A DNA stretch of 64,000 nt, from positions 32,447-96,446 of the forward strand of contig JAVBOA010000005.1 in assembly GCA_031551135.1 (NCBI GenBank). Direction: 5' to 3'. This document shows positions 26,324 to 35,323 of the stretch, piece by piece. The notes under the pieces were generated by a model. That model saw only the letters and a program-made list of their open reading frames with translations, searched no databases and had not been told where the DNA came from. The translations under genes and the position numbers were made by a program. Each line of letters begins with the position of its first letter. Position 1 is the stretch's first letter. The stretch comes from JAITVM01 sp031551135. Its GTDB lineage: Bacteria; Bacillota; Clostridia; Lachnospirales; JAITVM01.

Positions 26324-27154
26324 CTAATTAGTTCTCTTACGGATGATATATTTATTGGATTTTTTATTTTTCTTTCTTGTTTTATAACCAAGCGCCGGTT
26401 TACCCCAAGGTGTACTAGGAGCAGGGCGGCCGATCGGTGTTCTGCCTTCACCACCACCATGCGGGTGATCGTTAGGGTTCATAACGCTACCGCGAACGGT
26501 TGGTCTGATGCCCATGTGGCGTTTGCGTCCGGCTTTACCGATATTGATAAGCTCGTGATCGAGGTTTCCAACCTGACCGACAGTAGCTTTACAATCGATA
26601 GGAACAAGCCTCATTTCGCCCGAAGGAAGTCTCAAAGTTGCGAATTTGCCTTCTTTTGCCATAAGCTGTGCAACGTTACCGGCCGAACGAACCATTTGTC
26701 CGCCTGCGCCGACTTTTAATTCTATATTATGAATTTCTGTACCGATTGGAATCATCTTGAGCGGAAGCGCATTTCCGATATGGATTTCTGCGTTTGCGCC
26801 GGACATAACTTTGTCGCCGACTTTTAAGCCGTTTGGAGCAATAATATATCTTTTTTCACCATCAGCATAAAACAAAAGTGCAATATTTGCTGTTCTGTTT
26901 GGATCGTATTCGATAGCGGCAACACGTGCCGGAATATTATCTTTATTACGTTTGAAATCTATAATTCTATATTTTGTACGAGTTCCGCCGCCTTGATGAC
27001 GAACAGTGATTTTACCTTGATTATTTCTTCCGCTGTTTTTCTTAAGCACTGTGACTAAACTTTTTTCGGGTTTAGACTTAGTTATTTCAGCAAAGTCAGA
27101 AGAGGTCATATGTCTTCTTGACGGTGTATACGGTTTATATCTTTTTATACCCAC
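26324..27154 (-). CDS. rplB: 50S ribosomal protein L2
   Basis: The 276-residue protein carries the conserved C-terminal stretch MNPNDHPHGGGEGR, with the histidine linked to peptidyl-transferase centre function, and the N-terminal GIKRYKPYTPSRR segment. Length is standard. Confidence 0.98.
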   Translation of the reverse strand: MGIKRYKPYTPSRRHMTSSDFAEITKSKPEKSLVTVLKKNSGRNNQGKITVRHQGGGTRTKYRIIDFKRNKDNIPARVAAIEYDPNRTANIALLFYADGEKRYIIAPNGLKVGDKVMSGANAEIHIGNALPLKMIPIGTEIHNIELKVGAGGQMVRSAGNVAQLMAKEGKFATLRLPSGEMRLVPIDCKATVGQVGNLDHELINIGKAGRKRHMGIRPTVRGSVMNPNDHPHGGGEGRTPIGRPAPSTPWGKPALGYKTRKKNKKSNKYIIRKRTN

Positions 27155-27180
27155 CTGTAATTACTCCTTTCTTAATAGAA

Positions 27181-27480
27181 TTACATTCCTTGGAATATTT
27201 CTATTTCATTACTTTCAGGTGTAAGCTTTATTATAGCTTTTTTGCGTTTTGCAGTTCTGCCGAAAGTTTTTCCGCGTCTTTTAATTTTGCCGATCATGTT
27301 CATGGTATTAACTTTATCAACTTTAACGCCCTCAAACATTTTTTCGACTGCTTCTTTTATTTGAACTTTTGTTGCGTCCGGGTGTACATAAAATACATAT
27401 TTTTTATCAACCATTTCGTTCATTGAACGCTCGGTAACAACGGGCTTTAAAATGATGTCATAAAATTTCAAATCAGCCAT
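27181..27480 (-). CDS. rplW: 50S ribosomal protein L23
   Basis: The 99-residue protein has DIILKPVVTERSM and KYVFYVHPDATKVQIKEAVE, typical of L23 at the tunnel exit, where trigger factor docks. Its start overlaps the rplD stop by one base. Confidence 0.97.
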   Translation of the reverse strand: MADLKFYDIILKPVVTERSMNEMVDKKYVFYVHPDATKVQIKEAVEKMFEGVKVDKVNTMNMIGKIKRRGKTFGRTAKRKKAIIKLTPESNEIEIFQGM

Positions 27481-28100
27481 TATACGTACACCTCCTGGAT
27501 TTTTTGTACGGATTCCTTGCTGAGTACAAGTTTATCAAACAATAATATATCATACACATTGATTGTGTTCACGGCTGCGGTTTTGATTGTAGGAATATTT
27601 CTGAAAGATAAATATGCGTTCGAATCGCCTTCGCCGACAACAACAAGAGAATCAGTGGCATTAATTCTTTTTAAAATATTTGCTGCTTCTTTGGTTTTAA
27701 TTTCGTTTAATTTTAAATCCTCTACAACAACAAATTTATTTTCTCTGACTTTTTGAGTCAAAACGGATTTTAAAGCTATACGCTTAACTTTTTTATTAAG
27801 CTTGATAGAAAAATCTCGAGGTTTCGGAGCGAAAACAACGCCGCCGCCTGTCCATTGAGGTGAGCGGATAGAACCCTGTCTGGCTCTGCCGGTACCTTTT
27901 TGTCTCCAAGGTTTACGTCCGCCGCCGCGTACTTCCGCACGGGTTTTTGTGGATTTTGTGCCTTGTCTTTGGTTAGCGAGGTATTGAACAACAGCTTGAT
28001 GAACCAAATGCTCTTTGATTTCGATATCAAATATCCTTTCGTCAAGCTCTATAGTGTCAACTTCGTTTCCTTCTTTATTTATAACTTTAACACTGACCAT
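27480..28100 (-). CDS. rplD: 50S ribosomal protein L4
   Basis: The 206-residue protein has the extended-loop motif GGGRKPWRQKGTGRARQGSIRSP, which reaches into the exit tunnel. In some bacteria L4 represses the S10 operon; no clear L4 target hairpin is visible in the leader here. Confidence 0.97.
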   Translation of the reverse strand: MVSVKVINKEGNEVDTIELDERIFDIEIKEHLVHQAVVQYLANQRQGTKSTKTRAEVRGGGRKPWRQKGTGRARQGSIRSPQWTGGGVVFAPKPRDFSIKLNKKVKRIALKSVLTQKVRENKFVVVEDLKLNEIKTKEAANILKRINATDSLVVVGEGDSNAYLSFRNIPTIKTAAVNTINVYDILLFDKLVLSKESVQKIQEVYV

Positions 28101-28118
28101 GTGTAATCCTCCTTTCTG

Positions 28119-28754
28119 TTAGCGTTTTGTTTTTACGCTGTCCTTGATTATTAAAATAGCGCCTTTTGGTCCGGGAACTACACCTTTTAAAAGAATAAGG
28201 TTTTTATCCGCGTCTGATCTTACAACAGTAAGGTTTTGCACGGTTACGATTTCGTTACCCATACGTCCTGCCATTTTTTTACCTTTTTTAACTCTACCCG
28301 GAGATGTACCAGATGATAATGAACCAACGCCTCTATGGTATTTGGAACCGTGAGTAACAGGGCCTCTGGAGAAATTATGTCTTTTGATCGGTCCTTGAGT
28401 TCCTTTACCTTTGGATTTTCCGGTAACGTCTACTTTATCGCCCGTAGCAAAAACATCAGCTTTGATTTCTGTGCCCGGCTCGTATCCCGAAATATCTTCC
28501 AAACGGAATTCTTTCAAATATCTTTTTGGTGTTACGGAAGCTTTTGCGAAATGGCCTTTCATAGGCTTGATAACGCGTTTCGGTTTTTCGTCTTGAAAAC
28601 CAACTTGGATAGCGTTGTATCCATCTTTTTCAGCCGTTTTTTTCTGAACAACAACACAAGGGCCGGCTTCCAATACGGTAACGGGAATCAAATTTCCGGT
28701 ATCCGTAAAAACTTGCGTCATACCAATTTTTTTAGCAATAATTGCTTTTTTCAT
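28119..28754 (-). CDS. rplC: 50S ribosomal protein L3
   Basis: The start at 28754 (MKKAIIAKKIGMTQVF) follows GGAGGT and gives 211 residues; the longer in-frame start at 28769 lacks support. The signature HNFSRGPVTHGSKYHRGVGSLG-type segment is present. L3 contacts the peptidyl-transferase centre. Confidence 0.96.
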   Translation of the reverse strand: MKKAIIAKKIGMTQVFTDTGNLIPVTVLEAGPCVVVQKKTAEKDGYNAIQVGFQDEKPKRVIKPMKGHFAKASVTPKRYLKEFRLEDISGYEPGTEIKADVFATGDKVDVTGKSKGKGTQGPIKRHNFSRGPVTHGSKYHRGVGSLSSGTSPGRVKKGKKMAGRMGNEIVTVQNLTVVRSDADKNLILLKGVVPGPKGAILIIKDSVKTKR

Positions 28755-28842
28755 TATTTTTACCTCCAAAAAAATCTACAGCGGATTGCTTTTTGGCAAT
28801 CATTCTAGTTTATAATTGGATTGCTTATTATAAACTGCTTTT

Positions 28843-29154
28843 TTATATAGTTTTGATAGTAATTTCTATACCATCAGGCAAATCTAAGTTTCCTAAAGCG
28901 TTGATAGTTTTAGGTGTAGCCATCAAGATATCGATTAATCTTTTATGAGTACGCATTTCGAATTGCTCTCTGCTGTCTTTGTATTTATGAACAGCTCTAA
29001 GGATAGTGATAATTTCCTTTTTAGTCGGAAGCGGAATAGGTCCCGATACCTTAGCCCCGGTTTTTTTAGCGGTTTCGATAATTTGATTAACAGATTGATC
29101 GATCAACTTATGATCATAAGCCTTTAAACTAATTCTAATTTTCTGATTAGCCAT
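28843..29154 (-). CDS. rpsJ: 30S ribosomal protein S10
   Basis: The start at 29154 (MANQKIRISLKAYDH) lies after a strong AGGAGGGG site and gives the standard 103 residues. S10 lies in the 30S head and also serves in NusB-dependent antitermination. It is the first gene of the 16-kb cluster. The frame stays open upstream to a TTG at 29238, which would add 28 residues with four cysteines (CEHPGMC and others), but the ribosome site argues against that start. Confidence 0.96.
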   Translation of the reverse strand: MANQKIRISLKAYDHKLIDQSVNQIIETAKKTGAKVSGPIPLPTKKEIITILRAVHKYKDSREQFEMRTHKRLIDILMATPKTINALGNLDLPDGIEITIKTI

Positions 29155-29254
29155 AAAAAAAAGCCCCTCCTTTTCGCACATTATTTTAGCACGACAAGTG
29201 GTGACTGTACACATACCCGGGTGTTCGCAGATTTTCAAATATAAAAAATCCTCG

Positions 29255-29320
29255 CTAACCCTTTATTCTATATGTTACAGTGACTTTGTCGCCCGGTTTC
29301 GTGAACTGGACATCGCTCAT
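29255..29320 (-). CDS. Possible 21-residue leader peptide before rpsJ
   Basis: A short ATG frame in the rpsJ leader encodes MSDVQFTKPGDKVTVTYRIK plus Gly, with a weak AGCAGG site before it. The transcript from the promoter at 29386-29414 would include it. The amino acid sequence looks protein-like, not random AT-rich translation, but there is no homologue that I recognise. It might be a regulatory leader ORF or chance. Confidence 0.35.
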   Translation of the reverse strand: MSDVQFTKPGDKVTVTYRIKG

Positions 29321-29385
29321 TGAAAATAACCTGCTATTATAAGCAGCAACCTTTCAAGTCATCGCTCTTTGTCACAACGTTTAGA

Positions 29386-29414
29386 ATTATACTATAAATT
29401 CATTTTCTTAGCAA
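29386..29414 (-). promoter_or_regulatory. Promoter of the S10-spc-alpha cluster
   Basis: On the minus strand TTGCTA (29409-29414) and TATAAT (29386-29391) are 17 bases apart. It is the best promoter match upstream of rpsJ and leaves a leader of about 225 bases. A second TATAAT at about 29333-29338 has no matching -35. Confidence 0.7.
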
Positions 29415-29473
29415 GGATTTTTTATAAATTTCTGTAAAATAATTTGAGGATAAACGGATTTTTGGAATTTATA

Positions 29474-30295
29474 TTATTTTTCTTGACAATCCAAACAAAA
29501 ATAAATACTGCCTCCCAAAAAATTATCTTTTACAACCGGTCCGCCGCAGTTTTGACAAAATGCCGTTTTTTTGCAGAGCTTTGTTTTATATTTTCCCGGA
29601 GTGCCGAATAAATCTTTTTCCGTATCGCGACCGCCGCAATCCGTCATCTCTTTGAGAGTATTTTTTATGCTCTCAAAAAGAATTTTCTTTTGCTCTTCCG
29701 TTAATGTATTCATTTTCTTTTTTGGATGAATTTTCGCATTCAGCAAAATATCCTGCGCTGTGCCGTTCCCGAGGCCGGGGATTCGCTGTTCTGTTGCGAT
29801 AAATCCTTTTGCACTCAGTTTCAGGGCTTTTTCGTTTAAAAGTGATTCGTAATATTTATAATCAAATTCATCCGATAAAGGCGATATTTTTTCTTTTGCG
29901 GAAAGATAATAAATATTTTCCTCCAGATTTTCTGCTTTATCGCAAAGCATACAGCCATACATAGAAATTGTGCCGACGAGGGCAGAGCCGTCTTCAAACC
30001 CGATAAAAAGCTGATGTTTGAGCGGAAGCTTTTCGCCTGCGGAAAAAAACCGCAAATTCACACCGTCGGCAAAATCCAGAATCAAATTTTCAATTTCAAT
30101 ATTCACTCTACCGCCATGAGCATTAGCTTCGCCGATGGTTTTTCCGGATAGCCTTTCATTATAATCTGACGGTTCGCCGGAAAAGAACGCGAATTTATGA
30201 TTTGAGGAATTTGCGGTAACGTTTTTTATTTTTTTGCCCTTGATTGTTTCGTTTAACTGTTTGGAAATAGAAATAGCTTCAGGAATTTCGAGCAT
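29474..30295 (-). CDS. Fpg/Nei-family DNA glycosylase-like protein without N-terminal proline
   Basis: The start at 30295 (MLEIPEAISISKQL) lies eight bases after GGAGG and gives 273 residues. The protein has the Fpg/Nei layout: N-terminal PE motif region, a helix-two-turn-helix part (IPGLGNGTAQDILLNAKIHPKK), and a C-terminal zinc finger CQNCGG...CLDC. In Fpg the mature protein begins Pro-Glu and the proline is the Schiff-base nucleophile; here residue 2 is Leu, while Glu3 is kept. It may act by a different residue or bind without cutting. It follows the GH20 gene at 73 bases and may be co-transcribed with it or have its own promoter. Confidence 0.82.
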   Translation of the reverse strand: MLEIPEAISISKQLNETIKGKKIKNVTANSSNHKFAFFSGEPSDYNERLSGKTIGEANAHGGRVNIEIENLILDFADGVNLRFFSAGEKLPLKHQLFIGFEDGSALVGTISMYGCMLCDKAENLEENIYYLSAKEKISPLSDEFDYKYYESLLNEKALKLSAKGFIATEQRIPGLGNGTAQDILLNAKIHPKKKMNTLTEEQKKILFESIKNTLKEMTDCGGRDTEKDLFGTPGKYKTKLCKKTAFCQNCGGPVVKDNFLGGSIYFCLDCQEK

Positions 30296-30368
30296 GGCTT
30301 CAGCCTCCATCTTTTAATATATTTTGATTTTATAATACAAGATATTTTCAAAAAATGGAATTATATTT

Positions 30369-32210
30369 TCAAATTTTAGGTTTTCTGCCGCGCAATAAAT
30401 CGGCATATTTCAAAATATATAAAGTCAAATTCGGGATTCCGCTTTCTTTGTCAGTTTCACGGCGTTTTGATAAATAAATCTGATACCATTTTTCCAGCCT
30501 TTTGGCAAGCGCCGAGCCGCTCAAAGATTTAAGCTGAATATTATAAAAATTTACAGCGATAAAAATTCCGATTTCGTTCCAGATTATTGCGGATTGTGCG
30601 GCAATTTCCAGGATTCTGATTATATCTTTTTTATTTTGCGGAATATTGCGCGCGGTGCAAGCAAGTTTATCCAGAGCTTTTTGAATATTAAAATTCGCTT
30701 TTTCGGCTTCAAAAAAATTCATAGATGAAAAGAGTATTTCTTTTTCTTTTTCATCGTTTGACTCTATCCATTTTACGGCATTTGTCCAATTAAATATTTC
30801 ATTATTGGATAATTCAGACATTATATCAACTAACGAGCCTGAGTCATCATTATATTCAAGCTTCGAGATATCAGCGTTGATTTCTTCAAAAGGAATAATT
30901 TCGCTGTTCCAACTGAACGAAGCACCGTAAATAACAGCAGGAACGGAAAGGGCGGGGTCATTAATATGTCCGTAATCGCCCCAATCGGTGTTCAAAATTC
31001 CGATTGCCTTGAATTTTTGCGCGTGCATGCACATTGTTTTTATATTGCTGTAAGCGTCCTTATAAAGCGGAATCCAACGGTTCCAGCCGCAAACCCCGGG
31101 GCAGGCGTATTGCAATGCGCCGGTTTCGGCAACACAGCGCATTTCATCTTCACGCTGATTGGGCAGATATCCCCAATTCAAGCAAATTGTCTGATCCGGC
31201 AATTCTTTGTATGCCTGCGGAAAATCCCAAATAACATCGCCCCAAAACATTGGAGTCCGTCCATTTTCAACTAAAAATTCGCAAAGGGTTTTTAGATGCT
31301 TTAAATAAATTGTTTTTGTGCCATATTTTTCGGCAAGTGCGATAGAACGCCCTTTGCCCAAATCGAAAGTTTCGTCAGCGCAAATATTGAATTTGCGGGA
31401 GCGGAATAAAGGCATGAATTCCGAAATCATATTTTCTACTAAATCAAGCGATTTTTCATTGGAAACATTTAAAGTATGGTGATTCATGACATCGGTATAG
31501 CGAAATTCCGCTGTTTCGGAATTTTCAAGTTCGCATAAATCGCAGTATGTTTTCGTGCTAAGGATTTTATACATATGCCCGAAAGTCGCTAAGGACGGCA
31601 CAAGCTCGATATATCTCTGCGCGCAATAATCATCCAATTCCATAATTTCCTGAGCATTGAGCGGAGTGTCGCCGCGCCAAGCCTCGGAAAGATTGCGAAA
31701 AAGATAAGTATGCTCGACATAAAGCTGAAACTGATTAATTTTATAGCGGTATAATAAATCGGCATACGCTTTTAACTTTTCCAAAGTGGGGATTCGGCCG
31801 CGCGAAATATCCAAATAATATCCTCTTGTAGGAAAATCAGGCCAATCCTCGATTGTCATTTCGGGAATTCTCGCGCCGCAAAGCTGTACGCATTGACAGA
31901 TTGTCTGGACAGCGTTGCAAAGCGCTTCTTCAGAACCGGCACGAAGCATTAAATTTTCGGGATTAACATTAATAAAATATTTATTATAAGGAAGAGAAGC
32001 GTCAATATTTAATGCAATATTGCCGTTTTCCGCTTTGCCTTTTAAAATCGGAATAATAAGTCCGGTGTGTTCACGGATCGTTTTTTGAAGCATTTTAGCG
32101 TAAATAAACGCCTGCGGCTCTGTGTTTACAAGCACAATATTGGCGAATATGGAAAGCGCAAATTCTCCGTTTCCGTAATTTATAATTTTCGGCTTTGGCA
32201 GTAAATTCAT
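30369..32210 (-). CDS. Glycoside hydrolase family 20 beta-N-acetylhexosaminidase
   Basis: The 613-residue protein has an N-terminal GH20b-type domain (about 1-115) and a catalytic barrel starting at DWPDFPTRGYYLDISRGRIPT. The adjacent Asp279-Glu280 in CADETFD is the expected catalytic pair for substrate-assisted cleavage. It removes terminal GlcNAc or GalNAc. It has no signal peptide, so it acts in the cytoplasm on imported sugars. It starts nine bases after the GH38 gene. Sequence similarity places it in GH20 with confidence, but the exact linkage is unknown. Confidence 0.9.
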   Translation of the reverse strand: MNLLPKPKIINYGNGEFALSIFANIVLVNTEPQAFIYAKMLQKTIREHTGLIIPILKGKAENGNIALNIDASLPYNKYFINVNPENLMLRAGSEEALCNAVQTICQCVQLCGARIPEMTIEDWPDFPTRGYYLDISRGRIPTLEKLKAYADLLYRYKINQFQLYVEHTYLFRNLSEAWRGDTPLNAQEIMELDDYCAQRYIELVPSLATFGHMYKILSTKTYCDLCELENSETAEFRYTDVMNHHTLNVSNEKSLDLVENMISEFMPLFRSRKFNICADETFDLGKGRSIALAEKYGTKTIYLKHLKTLCEFLVENGRTPMFWGDVIWDFPQAYKELPDQTICLNWGYLPNQREDEMRCVAETGALQYACPGVCGWNRWIPLYKDAYSNIKTMCMHAQKFKAIGILNTDWGDYGHINDPALSVPAVIYGASFSWNSEIIPFEEINADISKLEYNDDSGSLVDIMSELSNNEIFNWTNAVKWIESNDEKEKEILFSSMNFFEAEKANFNIQKALDKLACTARNIPQNKKDIIRILEIAAQSAIIWNEIGIFIAVNFYNIQLKSLSGSALAKRLEKWYQIYLSKRRETDKESGIPNLTLYILKYADLLRGRKPKI

Positions 32211-32219
32211 AAATTTCTC

Positions 32220-35200
32220 CTATTCGATTATGCGAAAAGTTTTGATTTCATATGGCTTCAATGTAAACGAGATAATTCCTTCTTGATATTCGGTATCGCA
32301 GATTTTTTCTTCTATTAAATTGCATTCCTCAACAGCGGATATTTTTCCGTTCCAGAAAAGTTTCGTCGGGGTCAGAGCGTTGTCGGATTCATAAATCCGA
32401 ATAATAATTCCGTTGCCGTCTTCGGCTTTTTTTATGGTTTCGATAATTACGTTCGCCGCGTTTGTATGCGCAAGCGAAAAGCTTGTGCCGCATTTTCCGC
32501 CATTTGCCGTGATTACAGGCTGGTTAAGATAATAAGCTTCCGCAACTGTTCCGCCGTCGCGCCAATTATTTTTATGCGGATAAAGCGAATAAGTGAAAAA
32601 ATGCATTTCCTGATCCGTCGTTGGGTTCGGCTCGATTCCCGATTTAATCAAGGTCAATCCGATACACGAATCTTTTACGGAATGTCCGTATTTGCAGTCA
32701 TTCAAAAGGCTGACACCGTAATGACCTTCGGAAAGGTCAATCCATTTTTGTCCGCAGCTTTCGAATCTGGCAACATCCCAAGATGTATTTGTGTGAACTT
32801 TTCTTGTTAAATTGCCGAATTGGATATCGAAAGTCGCTTCATCTGTATGCACATTCAGTGGAAAATGAACTTTCAGCAAATGCTGATTCTCTTTCCAGTC
32901 AACTGTCGTTTCGAAATCTATACGTCGGCTGTTTGCGTAGAAATAAATATTCTGGCTTAAAGTAGAATTGCTGAATTTGCGTTCAATATAAAGCGCGGCG
33001 CGCACTGGGCCGGTTTCTTCCCATTCCATTACGGAGGTATCCGAAAGATCCCAAGATTTTTCAGTATAAAAAATATCTATATCCCAATTATCGTAATAAA
33101 TCGGTTTGTCTTCGTACATTCGCATAATATTCGCCGATTTATTTTCCTGCAAAACTTCGCGCTTGTTTTCTTTGTCAAATAATCTTGATATATGACCGTT
33201 TTCGTTTATTTCTACTATATAAAACGGAGTTTCCAAAATATTTTCGGAGAGCTTAAAAAAACCGTTTGCTTGAATTTCTTCGGATTCTTCTAAAGATAAA
33301 CAGCCTTTCGGCGGTAAATTTTTAATAAATGCCACTGCGCCGCTTTCCGTTTGCTGAACCTGATATATTTCGCCGTTTGAATCTTTTAAAGCTTTTGCTT
33401 TGCAATCACCAATGCTGACAATGTCGTTTCTCATAAATCCGGTAGTGTTAAAAAGTGTAATACAATCGCTTTCTTCAACAAGCGAAGAAATTCTTTCGCT
33501 TAATAAAAATTCGATTTTCTCCTCAATTTCGGCATATTCTTTTTTAGTTACTTCATAAACTTCACGAATCGACGAACCGGGAAGAATATCATGGAATTGG
33601 TTTAATAAAAGCGTTTTCCAAAGCTTGTCGAGTTCCTGCGAAGGATACGGAATTTTCGGCTCTGCCAAAACTCCGAAAAACTCTAAATCCATTAAATGAA
33701 ATTCGGCTTTTCGGTTAGAGCGTTTGTTTCGAGCCATTGAAGTATACGTGCCCCTATGGTATTCAAAATATAATTCGCCTTCCCAAATCGGCAAGCGGGG
33801 ATTGTTTTTCACGCGCTTATCCAATTCGTCAAAATATGTTCGGCTGAAAACTTGACGCACTTTCGGGATACCCTCAATACCTTTTTCCATACGTGAAGAA
33901 GTTTCGAGCATTTCGCGCGTAGGACCGCCGCCGCCGTCGCCATAGCCGTACGTTATGAGGATGTCATTATTAATATCTTTATTTTGATATCTGTTCCAGC
34001 CGCCGATTATAGAATCGGGATGCAGGATTCCATTATAAGTTGTAAAAAAATTATCGTCGCTTTGCCCAACTCCGAGCGTTGTAACGAGATGCGTCAAAAT
34101 TTCGCTTCCGTCGATTCCGCGCCACATAAAAGTATCATACGGCATTTTATTGAACTGATTCCACGCAAGCTTCGTCGTCATAAAATATTCAATGCCTGAT
34201 TTTTTCATAATCTGCGGCAGAGCGCCCGAATATCCGAAAACGTCGGGCAGCCATAAAATCTGGTTATCAACGCCGAATTCCTCTTTGAAAAAACGTTTTC
34301 CGTGAATAAACTGACGAACAAGGCTTTCGCCCGAAGTTAAATTACAGTCCGGCTCTATCCAAGTTCCGCCCTCCGGCTCCCAGCGTTTTTCTTTTATCTT
34401 CTGTTTTACTTGCTCGTAAAGCTCAGGATGACGTTCTTTTAGAAATTGATAAAGTTGCGGTTGGCTGGACATAAATTTATAATCGGGATATTCCTCCATA
34501 AGCTTCAAAACGGTTGCAAAACTGCGCGCTGTTTTTTCGCGCGTTTGGGCAACCGTCCACCACCACGCCACATCAATATGCGTATGACCGATACAGCTTG
34601 CGACAATTTCGTCATGACCTCCGAGTTTTTGATATAGATTTTTTGAAAGATAATCGCGCGCATCACGCAAAGAATTATAAAAATCCAAATTATACGGCGT
34701 GCGCAAATCCAGTAAATTTATTGCGGAGTTCAGCTCTCGTTCCAAATTCATATATGCATGGCTCTGCTTATCAAGTCTCGAAAAGGCGTCCAAAGGTACT
34801 TTTAAATCATAATAAAGAGCTTCGATTTCGGCATCGATTTCCTGAGCTTCTATAAATAAATTGAATTCGCTATGCAATGTGCCTGTATATGCCTGCAAAT
34901 CGAAATGATACTTTGTTCCGGCGCGCGCATTGCGCTCTATCAAAACACTTCGGTGGTTCATATCGATTCCTTGTGTAGCTTTGCCGTTTACAAATAATAA
35001 AAACTGCGGATTTTTTGCGTCGTCCCATTCGACAATCTGGGTTCGTACATTCAGCCAAAAAGCCTTACCATCAAAATCTTCGGGAATTGTATAATCCGCT
35101 TTAAAAAAATAATGTTCGTCAGGTCCATACCAGTGCATTTTACAAGAATCAAAAATTTCAAATTCCGAAGAATCGTTTTCTGCGTCTTCAGGAAATACAA

Positions 35201-35306
35201 AATTCCCTTTTTTGTATAAAATATTATTGATTATTGCTTTCTGTTTTATTGAAAGTTTTTTAAGCTCGTTGCAAATTCCAAGAATACGTTTATCTAAAAA
35301 ATGCAT
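32220..35306 (-). CDS. Glycoside hydrolase family 38 alpha-mannosidase
   Basis: The 1028-residue protein has an N-terminal beta domain, the catalytic region starting at about residue 235 with the zinc-binding His241, His243 and Asp245 (GHTHIDVAWWW), and the nucleophile Asp355 in WLPDVFGYSG. The long C-terminal beta domains are typical. GH38 enzymes hydrolyse alpha-mannosides, such as those of N-glycans. It has no signal peptide. It follows GH130 by 17 bases and precedes GH20 by nine, so all three are one transcript. Confidence 0.95.
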   Translation of the reverse strand: MHFLDKRILGICNELKKLSIKQKAIINNILYKKGNFVFPEDAENDSSEFEIFDSCKMHWYGPDEHYFFKADYTIPEDFDGKAFWLNVRTQIVEWDDAKNPQFLLFVNGKATQGIDMNHRSVLIERNARAGTKYHFDLQAYTGTLHSEFNLFIEAQEIDAEIEALYYDLKVPLDAFSRLDKQSHAYMNLERELNSAINLLDLRTPYNLDFYNSLRDARDYLSKNLYQKLGGHDEIVASCIGHTHIDVAWWWTVAQTREKTARSFATVLKLMEEYPDYKFMSSQPQLYQFLKERHPELYEQVKQKIKEKRWEPEGGTWIEPDCNLTSGESLVRQFIHGKRFFKEEFGVDNQILWLPDVFGYSGALPQIMKKSGIEYFMTTKLAWNQFNKMPYDTFMWRGIDGSEILTHLVTTLGVGQSDDNFFTTYNGILHPDSIIGGWNRYQNKDINNDILITYGYGDGGGGPTREMLETSSRMEKGIEGIPKVRQVFSRTYFDELDKRVKNNPRLPIWEGELYFEYHRGTYTSMARNKRSNRKAEFHLMDLEFFGVLAEPKIPYPSQELDKLWKTLLLNQFHDILPGSSIREVYEVTKKEYAEIEEKIEFLLSERISSLVEESDCITLFNTTGFMRNDIVSIGDCKAKALKDSNGEIYQVQQTESGAVAFIKNLPPKGCLSLEESEEIQANGFFKLSENILETPFYIVEINENGHISRLFDKENKREVLQENKSANIMRMYEDKPIYYDNWDIDIFYTEKSWDLSDTSVMEWEETGPVRAALYIERKFSNSTLSQNIYFYANSRRIDFETTVDWKENQHLLKVHFPLNVHTDEATFDIQFGNLTRKVHTNTSWDVARFESCGQKWIDLSEGHYGVSLLNDCKYGHSVKDSCIGLTLIKSGIEPNPTTDQEMHFFTYSLYPHKNNWRDGGTVAEAYYLNQPVITANGGKCGTSFSLAHTNAANVIIETIKKAEDGNGIIIRIYESDNALTPTKLFWNGKISAVEECNLIEEKICDTEYQEGIISFTLKPYEIKTFRIIE

Positions 35307-35323
35307 GTTCTTCTCCTTTTATT

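Noticed and set aside
29155..29238. In-frame TTG extension as the true N-terminus of S10
   Set aside because: The strong AGGAGGGG site and family alignment place the start at 29154.
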